A stretch of DNA of 64,000 nucleotides from Microbacterium enclense. Lineage in GTDB: Bacteria; Actinomycetota; Actinomycetes; Actinomycetales; Microbacteriaceae. How positions within the stretch are numbered: the first letter of the stretch is position 1; every line of letters begins with the position of its first letter. This document shows positions 17,945-27,739 of this stretch, piece after piece. Location: contig NZ_KQ758476.1 in NCBI RefSeq assembly GCF_001456955.1, forward strand, positions 39,537 to 103,536, written 5' to 3'. The translations under genes and the position numbers were made by a program. Below the pieces are notes generated by a model. The model was not told the DNA's origin. It searched no databases and saw only the letters and a list, made by a program, of their open reading frames with translations.

Positions 17945-18712
17945 ATGCTCACCATGCCCGCCCCGTCCGCCGACGCGCAGTCGATCTCTGCGAGGCGGGG
18001 CTCGATCGACCGGATCGGTGTGAGGGTGCTCGACGAGATGGTCGAGATGATCGTCACCGGGACGGTGGCCGTCGGCGAATACCTCCCCCCGGAGCAGGCG
18101 CTGTGCGAGGAGTTCGGCGTGAGCCGGACGGTGATCCGCGAGTGCATCAAACGCCTGCAGGAGAAAGGCCTGGTCGTCGTCGCGCAAGGCCGCGGAACGC
18201 AGGTTCGGCGTTTCGACGACTGGAACGTGCTCGATGCCGACGTGCTCGACGCTCTCGTGCGCCACGACGAGTCGCTGGGTGTGCTCGACGAGGTCAGCGT
18301 GGTGCGCGCGACGCTCGAGGGCGTCATGGCCGCAGAGGTGGCGGCCACGGGGAGCGAGGATTCGCATCTCGAGATCGGCGGTCACCTCGATGACATGCGC
18401 CGCCTGCAGGACGACGATCCGGCCTTCTTCGAGGCCGACATGGAGTTCCACCTCGCGGTGATGGCCGCATCGAAGAATCGCATCGCCGCCACGATCGCGC
18501 GCTCCTCCTTCGTTCGTCCTCGCCAGAGCGCGCGCGGGGACGGCATCGACCCCACGGATGCCGTCGCGCGTACGCTCGAGGAGCACGAGCGCGTCTTCGA
18601 GGCCATTCGCGCGGGCGATGCCGCCGGGGCGCGGGTGGCGATGGAGGAACACATCCTCGGGTCGTGGCGCCGCCGCCGGCACCCGGACGGCGCGCACCAC
18701 CTCAGCCCCTGA
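17945..18712 (+). CDS. FadR-subfamily GntR transcription regulator
   Basis: Protein of about 255 residues. A GntR winged helix at about 25-85 (LPPEQALCEEFGVSRTVIRECIKRLQEKG) is followed by an FCD domain with conserved acidic and His positions (DMEFHLAVM, EEHERVF, MEEHILGSW) that bind metal in this family. Usual ligands are sugar acids or other carboxylates. Two ATG codons (17945, 17954) are possible; the first lies behind a GCGGAG. No metabolic target gene adjoins it, so its regulon is likely elsewhere. Confidence 0.88.
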   Translation: MLTMPAPSADAQSISARRGSIDRIGVRVLDEMVEMIVTGTVAVGEYLPPEQALCEEFGVSRTVIRECIKRLQEKGLVVVAQGRGTQVRRFDDWNVLDADVLDALVRHDESLGVLDEVSVVRATLEGVMAAEVAATGSEDSHLEIGGHLDDMRRLQDDDPAFFEADMEFHLAVMAASKNRIAATIARSSFVRPRQSARGDGIDPTDAVARTLEEHERVFEAIRAGDAAGARVAMEEHILGSWRRRRHPDGAHHLSP

Positions 18713-18842
18713 CCTCCGTCGAGGTGGAAGACCTCGGCACGTCGGTCCGCGGCGCTCGGCCGTGGATGCGCCCGGCGGGGGCGGTGTCGGACCGCCTCGA
18801 TAGGATGGGGTGTACCGCCGGAATCAGACGCGAGGAGCGCAC

Positions 18843-20129
18843 ATGCCCGGAATCGTGATCGTCGGCGTCCAGTGGGGCGACGAGGGCAAGGGCAAGGCCA
18901 CCGACCTGCTCGGTGAGCGCACCGACTGGGTGGTGAAGTTCAACGGCGGAAACAACGCCGGCCACACCGTCGTCATCGGCGACGAGAAGTACGCGCTGCA
19001 CCTGCTGCCCAGCGGCATCCTGTCTCCGGGCGTGACCCCCGTGATCGGCAACGGCGTCGTCGTCGACCTCGAGGTGCTCTTCAACGAGCTCGAGGCGCTC
19101 AACGCGCGCGGCCTCGACACCTCGCGTCTGAAGATCAGCGCGAACGCGCACATCATCACGCAGTACCACCGCACGCTCGACAAGGTCACCGAGCGCTTCC
19201 TGGGCAAGCGCATGATCGGCACCACGGGCCGCGGCATCGGTCCCGCCTACGCCGACAAGATCAACCGCGTCGGCATCCGCGTGCAAGACCTCTTCGACGA
19301 GAACATCCTGCGCCAGAAGGTCGAGGGTGCGCTCGACCAGAAGAACCACCTGCTGGTCAAGATCTTCAACCGCCGGTCCATCACGGCCGACGAGATCGTC
19401 GACGACCTGCTCGCCTACGCCGAGCGCGTGCGCCCCATGGTGGCCGACACCTCGCTGCTGCTCAACGACGCGCTCGACGCGGGCGATGTCGTGGTGTTCG
19501 AGGGCGGTCAGGCCACCATGCTCGACGTCGACCACGGCACCTACCCGTTCGTGACGTCGTCGTCGGCCACGGCCGGTGGTGCATCGACGGGCTCGGGCGT
19601 GGGCCCGAACCGGCTGGACCGCATCGTCGGCATCGTCAAGGCCTACACGACCCGTGTCGGTTCGGGTCCGTTCCCCACCGAACTGTTCGACGAGAGCGGC
19701 GACTGGCTGCGCTCGCGCGGGTTCGAGTTCGGCACCACCACCGGCCGCCCGCGCCGCGTCGGCTGGTACGACGCCCCCATCACGCGCTACGCCACCCGCA
19801 TCAACGGCATCACCGACCTCGTGCTGACCAAGCTCGACATCCTCGGCGGCCTCGAGCAGATCCCCGTCTGCGTCGCGTACGACGTCGACGGCGAGCGGTT
19901 CGACGACCTGCCGGTGAACCAGACCGACTTCCACCACGCGAAGCCGATCTACGAGACCTACCCGGGCTGGAGCGAAGACATCTCGTCGGCGCGCACCTTC
20001 GACGATCTGCCGCAGACCGCGCAGGATTACGTGCTCGCCCTCGAGAAGATGAGCGGCACGCGCATTTCCGTCATCGGCGTGGGCCCCGCCCGCGATCAGG
20101 TGATCGTGCGCCACGACCTCATCGACTGA
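18843..20129 (+). CDS. purA: Adenylosuccinate synthetase
   Basis: Converts IMP, aspartate and GTP to adenylosuccinate in AMP synthesis. It has 428 residues. The N-terminal GTP/IMP loop [22 protein letters not shown], the IMP-binding [14 protein letters not shown] and the late [13 protein letters not shown] are all present. A GAGGAG site sits 6-10 bases before the ATG. Its stop overlaps the next start by one base (TGATG), so the propeller protein that follows is translated with it. Confidence 0.98.
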   Translation: MPGIVIVGVQWGDEGKGKATDLLGERTDWVVKFNGGNNAGHTVVIGDEKYALHLLPSGILSPGVTPVIGNGVVVDLEVLFNELEALNARGLDTSRLKISANAHIITQYHRTLDKVTERFLGKRMIGTTGRGIGPAYADKINRVGIRVQDLFDENILRQKVEGALDQKNHLLVKIFNRRSITADEIVDDLLAYAERVRPMVADTSLLLNDALDAGDVVVFEGGQATMLDVDHGTYPFVTSSSATAGGASTGSGVGPNRLDRIVGIVKAYTTRVGSGPFPTELFDESGDWLRSRGFEFGTTTGRPRRVGWYDAPITRYATRINGITDLVLTKLDILGGLEQIPVCVAYDVDGERFDDLPVNQTDFHHAKPIYETYPGWSEDISSARTFDDLPQTAQDYVLALEKMSGTRISVIGVGPARDQVIVRHDLID

Positions 20130-21328
20130 TGCGGTTCTGGGTCGGCGCCTACGCCCCCGACAACGGGTCGGCGGAGGGCATCGGCATCCTTCAGGCGGGT
20201 GAGGCCGAGGCGCCGACCGCCAGCGGTCCCCTGGGCATGGTCGGCACGGCCGTCGCCGCCCCTGGCTCGCCGTCGTGGATCGCCGCCCACCCGACGCTCG
20301 ACGTGCTCTACGCCGCGCTCGAGTTCGACGGCACGGTGCAGGCCTACCGGCGTGTGTCCGAGACGCGTCTGGCGCCGCTGGGCCCGCCCGTCGAGGCGGG
20401 TTCGGCCGTGTGCCACGTCGCCGTGTCGCCCGACGCGTCGTTCCTCGTCGCGAGCTGCTGGGGCGACGGTCGCGTCGTGCGGATCGACCTGGATGCCGCG
20501 GGCCGCCCGTCGCGCCCCGTCGTCGCCGCGGAGGCAGTCGATCCCTACGGCGTCGCACCCGCCGAGGGGGCGGTGTCGACCGGAGCGCGGGTGTCGGGCG
20601 CAGTCGTCCCCGATCTCGCGGCCGCGGCCCGCGCTCTGCGCGAGGCCGCCGGTGAAGAATATGCGCACCTCATCCCCGCCTACGACGACGTCCCCGAGAC
20701 CGACGCCGAGTCCGAGGAGGCTCTGGCGGGCGATCGCGTCTCGCGCGCGCACCAGGCGATCTTCCTCCCGGGCGGGCTCGTGGCGACCACCGAGATGGGC
20801 CTCGACCTCGTGCGCATCTGGCGCGCGACAGACACCGGGCTGCGGGCGGTGCAGGACGTCGTGCTGCCCGAGGGCAGCGGTCCGCGCCATGGTCTCTGGC
20901 ATCCGTCCGGCCACCTCTACGTCGTGACTGAACTCAGCCGCGAGGTCTTCGTGCTCGCGCCGGATCGCGAAGGACGCTGGCACCTCCGCTCCGGGCAGCC
21001 GCTCCTCGGCTCCCTCGACACCGACACCGCGGCCGAGATCTGCGCGAGCCGCGACGCCTCCACGCTCTACGCCGGGGTGCGCGGCAGCGACACCGTCGGC
21101 GTGCTCTCGGTGCGGGGGGCCGGCGAGACGCTCCAGCTGCTCGCGCTGGCCGAGACGGGCACGCACTGGCCGCGCCACCACGTCGTCGTCGACGACATGC
21201 TGCTCGTGGCCGGGCAGCTGGCGCACGAGATCGTGTCGCTGCCGCTCGACGTGCGCACCGGGGTGCCGGGGCGGGTGCGGCACCGCACCGCGTCGCCGTC
21301 GCCGACGCGGCTGCTGCCGATGCGCTGA
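20129..21328 (+). CDS. Lactonase-family beta-propeller protein
   Basis: Protein of 399 residues resembling the seven-bladed propeller family that includes 6-phosphogluconolactonase Pgl and many carboxy-cis,cis-muconate cyclase-like proteins. Recognisable blades: FWVGAYAPDNGSAEGIGI at the start, SWIAAHPTLDVLYAALEFDG, CHVAVSPDASFLVASCWGDG, GPRHGLWHPSGHLYVVTELS, and WPRHHVVVDDMLLVAGQ. No signal peptide. It overlaps the purA stop, but no functional link to purine synthesis is known. A sugar-lactone hydrolase is the default guess. Confidence 0.8.
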   Translation: MRFWVGAYAPDNGSAEGIGILQAGEAEAPTASGPLGMVGTAVAAPGSPSWIAAHPTLDVLYAALEFDGTVQAYRRVSETRLAPLGPPVEAGSAVCHVAVSPDASFLVASCWGDGRVVRIDLDAAGRPSRPVVAAEAVDPYGVAPAEGAVSTGARVSGAVVPDLAAAARALREAAGEEYAHLIPAYDDVPETDAESEEALAGDRVSRAHQAIFLPGGLVATTEMGLDLVRIWRATDTGLRAVQDVVLPEGSGPRHGLWHPSGHLYVVTELSREVFVLAPDREGRWHLRSGQPLLGSLDTDTAAEICASRDASTLYAGVRGSDTVGVLSVRGAGETLQLLALAETGTHWPRHHVVVDDMLLVAGQLAHEIVSLPLDVRTGVPGRVRHRTASPSPTRLLPMR

Positions 21329-21374
21329 GGGAGCGCCACGCCCCACGGGACGCCCCCTCAGCACGTTCATCGCC

Positions 21375-23327
21375 TCAGGCGGTCGGTATCCACACGCGCA
21401 TGGTGGAGGGACCCCGGTTGCCCCAGTCGTGATAGGGCACGAGCGCCACGCGCTCGGTCTCGCCCAGCCCCCCGGACACCGCCTGCGTGTAGGGCCAGTC
21501 GCCCGGGTGGGCGGCTCGACGCGCGACGTCGACCCAGACGCGGCCGTCCTGCTCGGTCGGCGTGCTCCCGCGGTCCAGGGCCACCTCGCCGACGTCGCCG
21601 TGTCCCGAGAGATCGGTCGACTCGAGGGCGAGCACCTCCGGGCCGCGCTCCACCGCCACGCAGCCGCGGACGGCATCGATGCGGGGATCGGGGTCGACGA
21701 CCCGCGGTGCCATCGGCAGTTCCAGCTCGACGACGTCGCCGGCGCGGAACGCGCGCGTCACGTCGGCGCGGCCGGGTGCCACGGAGACCGTCTCGACCAC
21801 GGCGCCCCCGCTCCATACGCGAATCGCGGCGCCCTCGGCCCACTCCGGAACGCGCAGTGACAGGGTCCAGGGCTCGTCCGCGTCGCGGTCGACGCTCACG
21901 CGGACGGTGCCGTCGCTCGGGTAGGCGGTGTCGACGCGCAGCGACACGTCTCGGCCGTCATCGAGGGTCGTGCGGATCTCGGCGGGCGCGTACTGGTGGA
22001 TCTGGATGCCGCGATCATCGGCCGTGGCGATGTAGGCGTCGAGACTGGCGAGGGTGCGGGCGACGTTCGGCGGGCAGCACGACACTTCGAACCAGGGCGC
22101 GCGCAACGACGAGGAGGCGCGCGGCGAGGTCGCGTCGGGGTCGGGCACCACACCCGGTACGCGCTGATGGAGCGTGTTCGCGTAGAAGAAGCTGCGGCCG
22201 TCGGCCGACGGCGAGGTCGCGACCACGTTGAAGAGCGTGCGCTCGATCAGGTCGGCGTAGGCGCTCTCGCCTCCCGAGAGCAGCAGACGCCACGAGAACA
22301 TCACCGACGCGATGCCGGCGCACGTCTCGGAGTACGCGCGATCCGACGGCAGTTCCCAGTCGTCGCCGAAGGCCTCGTCCTGATGGTGCGAGCCCTGACC
22401 GCCCGTGATGTAGGTGCGTCGCCCGCGGGTGCGCGTCCACTGTGCGCGCAACGCGTCGAGAAGGTCGTCGTCGCGGGTCTCGACGGCGACGTCGACGGCG
22501 CCGGCCGCCAGGTAATTCGCCCGCACAGCGTGACCGCTCAAGGCGGTGGCATCCCGGATCGGCACGTCGTCCTGGAAGTAGCGGCGTCCCCACTCGATGT
22601 CGGCGAGCGTGTCGTGTCCGCGGCGCGCGACGAACAACGCCGCCTGCGCGGCGTAGCGCTCGTCGCCCGTGACACGGGCCAGCTCGGCGAGGGCCGCTTC
22701 GATCTCGGGGTGGCCGCAGAAGGAGGGGATGCCATCGGCTCCGAACACCTCGCAGACGAGGTCGGCGGCGCGACGGGCGATGAGGAGAAGGCCGTCGTCA
22801 GCGCCTGGCCGGGTGCGTTCGCGTGCGACCGCCGCCTGGAAGAGGTGGCCGAGGCAATACAGCTCGTGTCCCCACTCGAGATCCGACCAGCGGGGCTGCT
22901 GTCCGGGGCGGCCGAACTCCGTGTTGAGGTAGCCGTCGATCTCCTGCGCGGCGCCGACCCGTTCGACGACGGCGCGGAAGGTGCGCTCGAGTTCCTCGTC
23001 GTCGTGCCGGCCGAGCTCCCACGCCGCGGCTTCGAGGTACTTGTACACCTCGGAGTCGCTGAACTCGCGCCCGCGGCGCCCGGCGGGCAGAGTTCCCGCG
23101 GCGGCGCGATCGAAGTTGGGCAGCCAGCCCTCGGACTCGAGACGGTCGAGGATGTGGGACAGGGTGTGCGCGGCGTTCACGCGCTGGCGCTCGCCCCAGA
23201 ATCCGCCGGTGATGCGCACCTCGTCGAGACCGAGCGGTCGAAGCCGCGCCCGTGAGGGGACGACGGGGGCGACGACGGTGCGCGCGGCGGCGGAGTCGAG
23301 CGGACGGGTGGGAAGTGTGGTCGACAT
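21375..23327 (-). CDS. GH127 beta-L-arabinofuranosidase, cytoplasmic
   Basis: Exo-glycosidase of about 650 residues that should remove beta-L-arabinofuranose from imported oligosaccharides. The zinc-thiolate site of GH127 is visible: Glu334 and Cys336 in AYSETCAGIA, and Cys417-Cys418 in SCCPPNVAR. In the family the first of the Cys pair is the nucleophile. The (alpha/alpha)6 barrel begins near residue 30 (VRITGGFWGERQ). No signal peptide, so it acts inside the cell after uptake. The ATG at 23327 has an AAGGG site; an ATG at 23333 forms an ATGA overlap with the permease stop. It is last in the importer operon. Confidence 0.93.
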   Translation of the reverse strand: MSTTLPTRPLDSAAARTVVAPVVPSRARLRPLGLDEVRITGGFWGERQRVNAAHTLSHILDRLESEGWLPNFDRAAAGTLPAGRRGREFSDSEVYKYLEAAAWELGRHDDEELERTFRAVVERVGAAQEIDGYLNTEFGRPGQQPRWSDLEWGHELYCLGHLFQAAVARERTRPGADDGLLLIARRAADLVCEVFGADGIPSFCGHPEIEAALAELARVTGDERYAAQAALFVARRGHDTLADIEWGRRYFQDDVPIRDATALSGHAVRANYLAAGAVDVAVETRDDDLLDALRAQWTRTRGRRTYITGGQGSHHQDEAFGDDWELPSDRAYSETCAGIASVMFSWRLLLSGGESAYADLIERTLFNVVATSPSADGRSFFYANTLHQRVPGVVPDPDATSPRASSSLRAPWFEVSCCPPNVARTLASLDAYIATADDRGIQIHQYAPAEIRTTLDDGRDVSLRVDTAYPSDGTVRVSVDRDADEPWTLSLRVPEWAEGAAIRVWSGGAVVETVSVAPGRADVTRAFRAGDVVELELPMAPRVVDPDPRIDAVRGCVAVERGPEVLALESTDLSGHGDVGEVALDRGSTPTEQDGRVWVDVARRAAHPGDWPYTQAVSGGLGETERVALVPYHDWGNRGPSTMRVWIPTA

Positions 23328-23329
23328 GG

Positions 23330-24238
23330 TCATCCCTTGAATGCGCCCGACATGAAGCCGCGCACGTAGTGACGTTGGAGGATCAGGAACAGGACGATGC
23401 ACGGCAGCGCGAGCACGACGACCCCGGCCTCGGTGACGCCGTAGTCGATGACGCCCATGGTCTGACCGCGGAGGTTCGCCACGGCCAGCGGCAGGGTGAT
23501 GCGCGACTGGTCGTTGATGAGGATGAGGGGTGCGATGAAGTCGTTCCACGCGGTGAGGAAGGCGAACAGGCCCACCGTGATCAGGCCGGGTTTGACGGCG
23601 GGGAGAAGCACGCGCCAGAGCGCTGTGAAGCTCGTGCAGCCGTCGACGAGGGCCGCCTCGTCGAGTTCGCGGGGGACGGACTCGAACGAGATGCGCATCA
23701 TGAACATCGAGAACGGCAGCTGGAACATCGTGAGGACCAGGGCCACGCCGACGAGCGAGTTCTGCAGCCCCACGGCGTTGAGGATCACGTACAGCGGGAT
23801 CAGGAGCGTGGCGTACGGCACCATCAGGATCGCGAGCACCGACAGGAACAGCAGGTTCTTGCCGGGGAACGAGAAGCGCGCGAAGGCGTACCCGCCGAGG
23901 AACGAGATGAGCAGCGTCAGCACGACGGTGAGGATCGAGACGAACAGCGAGTTTCCGAGGTACACCCAGATGCCCGACTGGAAGTTGGCGAGCTTCTCGT
24001 AGTTGCCGAAACCCCACCCCTCGGCCTGGTTCGTGCCGGCCTGCGGACTCACCGAGGCGACGCCGGTCCATACCAGCGGGTACAGGAAGATGATGGCCAG
24101 GGCCCCGGTGAAGACCTTGCCGGGCAGACCCCAGAGCACCGGCCCGCTCGGCCGGGACCGGCCGCGGTAGCCGGGGGCGACGATCGCACGGGTGCTGCCC
24201 GTGACGGCCGCGCGCGGACGGATGTCGGTCGTGGCCAT
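23330..24238 (-). CDS. Sugar ABC transporter permease, MalG/CUT1 type
   Basis: Inner-membrane subunit of 302 residues with about six helices. The EAA loop reads VPRELDEAALVDGCTSFTALWRVLLPAVKPG, the contact site for an ATPase. Paired with the permease upstream (1 base gap) and coupled to the GH127 gene. The long N-terminal arm before the first helix is typical of actinobacterial members. The specificity comes from the operon: arabinose-containing oligosaccharides are the best guess. Confidence 0.93.
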   Translation of the reverse strand: MATTDIRPRAAVTGSTRAIVAPGYRGRSRPSGPVLWGLPGKVFTGALAIIFLYPLVWTGVASVSPQAGTNQAEGWGFGNYEKLANFQSGIWVYLGNSLFVSILTVVLTLLISFLGGYAFARFSFPGKNLLFLSVLAILMVPYATLLIPLYVILNAVGLQNSLVGVALVLTMFQLPFSMFMMRISFESVPRELDEAALVDGCTSFTALWRVLLPAVKPGLITVGLFAFLTAWNDFIAPLILINDQSRITLPLAVANLRGQTMGVIDYGVTEAGVVVLALPCIVLFLILQRHYVRGFMSGAFKG

Positions 24239-24239
24239 G

Positions 24240-25145
24240 TCAGGCCTCCTCGGGGCGACGGAACGCGCGCAGTTGCACGGCGTTGATGATGACGAGGGCG
24301 AGCAGGATGATGACCGACAGTGCGGCAGCGATGCCCAGGCTGTTCTGCCCCTGGAAGGCGATGTTGTAGATCAGCTGCACCACGGTCATGGTGCTGTTGT
24401 CGGGTCCGCCCTTGGTGAGGATGTAGAACTGGTCGAACGCCAGCAGCGACCCGGTCACGCACATGACGGTCGTGAGGGCGAAGGTCGGACGCAGAAGCGG
24501 CACCGTGATGTCGCGGAAGATCTGCCATCGCGACCCGCCGTCGATGCGCGCCGCCTCGTAGATCTCCTCGGGAATACCCTGCAGGCCCACGAGCAGCAGG
24601 AGCATGTAGAACCCGGCGAAGCGCCAGACGATGAGGAACACGGTCGACCACAGCGCCCCCTCCGGTGAGCCGAGGAAGGTGATGCCCCACGACTCCATGA
24701 GTCCGGCGAAGGGCCCGGCGATGGGGGAGTAGAGCACGTAGAAGAGCAGGGATGCCGACGCCAACCCGAGGGCGCTGGGCAGGAGGAACGCCGTCCGCAG
24801 GAATCCCTTCCACGCGGTCGACTCCTGGACCAGGAGTGCGAGCCCGAGTCCGAGGCCGATGAGAAGGACGGTGGTGATGACGGTGTACAGCACCGTGAAC
24901 TGCACCGAATCCCAGAAGAGGCGGTGGTTCACGGCATCCACGAAGTTCTCGGGGAAGTTCGGGCCGGTGTTCCCTCGCAGCAGAGGCCAGTCGGAGCCGG
25001 ACATCTGCAGGACGAGCAGGAGGGGGATGACGAAGAGGGCGACGACGAAGAGGGCCGTCGGGGCGGCGTACAGCCACCCCTGCACGGGACCGCCGAGGGC
25101 GGTGCGGCCGTACCGGGAGCGGCGGGGTGAGGTGGAGAGCGCCAC
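24240..25145 (-). CDS. Sugar ABC transporter permease, MalF/CUT1 type
   Basis: Inner-membrane subunit of about 301 residues with six helices. The EAA loop is IPEEIYEAARIDGGSRWQIFRDITVPLLRP. The GTG at 25145 is preceded by AAGGAA at good spacing and fits the start of related proteins better than an ATG 14 codons upstream. No ATP-binding subunit is encoded in the locus; CUT1 importers of actinobacteria commonly use a shared MsiK-type ATPase. Confidence 0.92.
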   Translation of the reverse strand: MALSTSPRRSRYGRTALGGPVQGWLYAAPTALFVVALFVIPLLLVLQMSGSDWPLLRGNTGPNFPENFVDAVNHRLFWDSVQFTVLYTVITTVLLIGLGLGLALLVQESTAWKGFLRTAFLLPSALGLASASLLFYVLYSPIAGPFAGLMESWGITFLGSPEGALWSTVFLIVWRFAGFYMLLLLVGLQGIPEEIYEAARIDGGSRWQIFRDITVPLLRPTFALTTVMCVTGSLLAFDQFYILTKGGPDNSTMTVVQLIYNIAFQGQNSLGIAAALSVIILLALVIINAVQLRAFRRPEEA

Positions 25146-25165
25146 GATGTTCCTTCCGGGGGTGC

Positions 25166-25191
25166 GGGGGTGCCGGCGAGCCAACACCCCC
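25166..25191 (-). promoter_or_regulatory. Intercistronic hairpin after the binding-protein gene
   Basis: GGGGGTG (25166-25172) and CACCCCC (25185-25191) can pair in the 54-base gap between the solute-binding protein gene and the first permease gene; the loop is GC-rich and can extend the fold. Such hairpins commonly lower expression of permeases relative to the binding protein. Confidence 0.55.
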
Positions 25192-25199
25192 GCCGGGCA

Positions 25200-26495
25200 T
25201 TACTGGGACAGAACGGCCGTGATCTCGTCGTTGTCGGCGTCGACGGTGTCGGTGTCGTTCAGGACGGCGTTGCGCACGAGCGTCAGCCACGGGCTGCCGG
25301 GAGCGTTGAACGCCTGCTGGAAGTTGAGCGCGACCGGGGTCTTGCCCTTGCCGGCGACCTCGTTGATGGCGACCTGACGGGGATCCTTCGACGAGTACTC
25401 GTTGTCGGCGAGGTCGGAGCGGGCGACGGTGCTGCCGTCCTTCGCGAGCACGCCCACCTGCGCGTCTTCGGAGGTCAGCCACGACAGGAAGTTCCAGGCC
25501 TGCGCGGACTGCTTCGAGTCCTTCGAGATGCCGATGCCGTCGCCGCCGACGAACGTCGACTCACCGCCGTCGACGCCCGGGATGCCCGAGACGCCGGCGT
25601 CGAACGACAGGCCCGAGAGCAGGGTGGCGGGGAACGGCATGATGCCGACGTTGCCCTCCTGGAAGCCGGCCACCCAGGTGGCGCCGGTCTCGTCGGCCGA
25701 GCCCGGAGCGACGGCGCCGGAGGACTCGAGGTCCTTCCAGGTCGAGTAGACCTCCTTCGCGGCGTCGTTGTTCAGCAGCGACTCGGTGCCGTCGGCGCTG
25801 AGCGCGTCCTCACCCGACGCCCAGATCGAGGGGAACCAGGTGAACAGCAGGCAGCCGCCGCAGTTCAGGCCCGTCGAGGTGCCCGACACGCCGGGCTTGT
25901 TCAGCGCCTGGACGGCCTTGGCGGTCTTGGCGAAGTCGGCGACCGTGGCGGGGGCCTTCTCGGGGTCGAGGCCCGCCTCGGCGACGAGGTCCTTGTTCCA
26001 CATCATGACCGAGAGGTCGAGCACGAAGGGCAGGACGTGCTCCGCTCCGTCGAGCGTGCCGGCGTCGAGGTGACCCTGGTTGATGGCGTCCTTGTACGAC
26101 AGCCCGTCGACCTGCGCCGTGATGTCCTGGAAGAGCCCCTGCTCGACCCAGTTGGGGACGTAGACGATGTCGGCGGCGAACAGGTCGGGCAGGCCCCCCG
26201 ATCCGGCCGCGGCGCCGACCTTGGCGACGTAGTCGTCGTTGGGGACCACGGTCAGCTCCACCTGGTTCTGGTGGCTGGAGTTGTAGGCCTCCACCAGGAG
26301 CTTCGCCTGCTTCTCGAGGGGCGCACGAGTCCACAGGGTCAGGGTGGATCCGTCGTCGGTGCCCTCGGCGGGGATGTCGGCCGGTGCGGCGGTGGTCGAA
26401 CCGCCGGAACACGCGGCGAGGCCACCGACGAGCGCGCTCGCGGTCAGGATGGCCGTTGCTGCCCGGAGGGCGAGGCGGCGCCGGAATGGGGTCAT
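25200..26495 (-). CDS. Sugar ABC transporter substrate-binding lipoprotein
   Basis: Extracellular binding protein of 431 residues. The lipoprotein signal ends in GLAAC with Cys29 as the anchor. The mature protein follows the family 1 pattern (STLTLWTRAPLEKQAKLLVEAYN, LPDLFAADIVYVPNWVEQG, GGDGIGISKDSKQSAQAWNFL). The ATG is preceded by an AGAGGAG site. First gene of the importer / GH127 operon and divergent from a LacI regulator, with a palindrome between them. Confidence 0.93.
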   Translation of the reverse strand: MTPFRRRLALRAATAILTASALVGGLAACSGGSTTAAPADIPAEGTDDGSTLTLWTRAPLEKQAKLLVEAYNSSHQNQVELTVVPNDDYVAKVGAAAGSGGLPDLFAADIVYVPNWVEQGLFQDITAQVDGLSYKDAINQGHLDAGTLDGAEHVLPFVLDLSVMMWNKDLVAEAGLDPEKAPATVADFAKTAKAVQALNKPGVSGTSTGLNCGGCLLFTWFPSIWASGEDALSADGTESLLNNDAAKEVYSTWKDLESSGAVAPGSADETGATWVAGFQEGNVGIMPFPATLLSGLSFDAGVSGIPGVDGGESTFVGGDGIGISKDSKQSAQAWNFLSWLTSEDAQVGVLAKDGSTVARSDLADNEYSSKDPRQVAINEVAGKGKTPVALNFQQAFNAPGSPWLTLVRNAVLNDTDTVDADNDEITAVLSQ

Positions 26496-26574
26496 TGCAG
26501 TCTCCTCTAGCTCTTCATTGAGCGGATGCGACAGTCGGGGTCGGCACCGCTGGCGGGGCCGGAGCGTCGAAATG

Positions 26575-26592
26575 CCCGAAATCCCTTTCGGG
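26575..26592. promoter_or_regulatory. Candidate LacI operator between importer operon and lacI gene
   Basis: CCCGAAA (26575-26581) and TTTCGGG (26586-26592) form a perfect palindrome with a 4-base centre. It lies about 80 bases before the binding-protein start and 50 before the LacI start, where one repressor could control both directions. The CGAAA/TTTCG half-site recurs at 27697-27739. Confidence 0.6.
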
Positions 26593-26642
26593 ACGGTAAC
26601 GTGTGTTCTGCCGATCCGTCAAGACGGCGGAAGGTCACGAAG

Positions 26643-27677
26643 ATGAAACGGAACGCGATGTCGACCGATCCCGTACGCGCAGCCACGCTGAGCGACGTCG
26701 CGCGCCGCGCCGGCGTCTCGATCGCGACGGCCTCCAAAGCGCTGAACGGGCGCGGCGACGTCGCCGCGGGAACGCGCAAGCGCGTGATGGAGGCCGCCGC
26801 CGAGCTGGCGTTCACCCCCAACGCGATGGCCCGCGGCCTCCTCGCCGGGCGCACCGGTACCGTCGGCCTGCTCACCAACGACCTCGACGGACGCTTCGTC
26901 ATCCCGATCCTGATGGGCGCCGAGGACGCGTTCGGGGCGGGCCAGGTCAACGTCTTCCTCTGCGACGCCCGCGGAGACGCCATCCGCGAGCAGCACCACC
27001 TGCGCGCACTGCTGAGCCGTCGCGTCGACGGCATCATCGTCGTGGGGCGCCAGACCGACCCCCGACCGTCGCTCGGTCAGGAGCTCCCGGTGCCGGTCGT
27101 CTACGCCTACTCCCCGTCGGATGATCCGCGTGATCTGTCGCTCACTCCCGACAACTATTCGGGCGGGCGCCTCGCCGTCGAGCATCTGCTGTCGTGCGGT
27201 CGGCGTCGCATCGCCCACATCTCGGGTGACCCGTCGTACGCCGCGGCCCAGGACCGCCTCGCGGGGGCTCGTGCCGCGCTCGCCGCGGCGGGACTGGACT
27301 TCGTCGGCGAGCCCATGTTCGCCGCGTGGAACGAGCACTGGGGCCGCGACGCGGCCGCCATGCTGCTGGAGCGGCATCCCGACGTCGACGCCGTGTTCTG
27401 CGGCTCCGACCAGATCGCCCGCGGCGTGCTCGACACCGCGCGCGACTTCGGTCGGGATGTGCCGGGGGATCTCGCCGTCATCGGTTACGACGACTGGGAA
27501 CTGCTCACCGAGAACGCCCGGCCTCCCTTGACGAGCATCAACGCCAACCTGCAACAGCTCGGACGTCAGGCCGCGCAGCGGGTGTTCGATGCGATCGACG
27601 GGGTCGACGTCGGCGCCGGCACGCACCCGATGCCCGTCAAGCTCGTCATCCGCGCGTCCACGATCGCACGGCGCTGA
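26643..27677 (+). CDS. LacI-family transcriptional regulator
   Basis: Repressor of about 344 residues. Helix-turn-helix at about 15-40 (ATLSDVARRAGVSIATASKALNGRGDV) with hinge helix ARGLLAGRT, then a periplasmic-binding-protein-like sugar domain ending in DLAVIGYDDWELLTENARPPLTS. The first ATG (26643) has a GGAAGG 8 bases ahead; a second lies 15 bases on. It sits between the importer operon and the secreted-enzyme genes, and similar half-sites flank it on both sides, so it probably governs both. Confidence 0.93.
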   Translation: MKRNAMSTDPVRAATLSDVARRAGVSIATASKALNGRGDVAAGTRKRVMEAAAELAFTPNAMARGLLAGRTGTVGLLTNDLDGRFVIPILMGAEDAFGAGQVNVFLCDARGDAIREQHHLRALLSRRVDGIIVVGRQTDPRPSLGQELPVPVVYAYSPSDDPRDLSLTPDNYSGGRLAVEHLLSCGRRRIAHISGDPSYAAAQDRLAGARAALAAAGLDFVGEPMFAAWNEHWGRDAAAMLLERHPDVDAVFCGSDQIARGVLDTARDFGRDVPGDLAVIGYDDWELLTENARPPLTSINANLQQLGRQAAQRVFDAIDGVDVGAGTHPMPVKLVIRASTIARR

Positions 27678-27696
27678 TTTTCCGCGTTTCCGAGTC

Positions 27697-27739
27697 GTTT
27701 TCGACGATGTTTCGAAATAACAGAAAACCATTGCGAAAC
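27697..27739. promoter_or_regulatory. Cluster of TTTCG/CGAAA half-sites before the large hydrolase gene
   Basis: GTTTTC (27697-27702) is inverted by GAAAAC (27723-27728). The perfect palindrome TTTCGAAA sits near their centre (27710-27717), and a further GCGAAAC lies at 27733-27739. The AT-rich stretch stands out in this GC-rich genome. Sharing of half-sites with 26575-26592 suggests binding by the same LacI protein; the exact operator cannot be fixed by eye. Confidence 0.5.
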
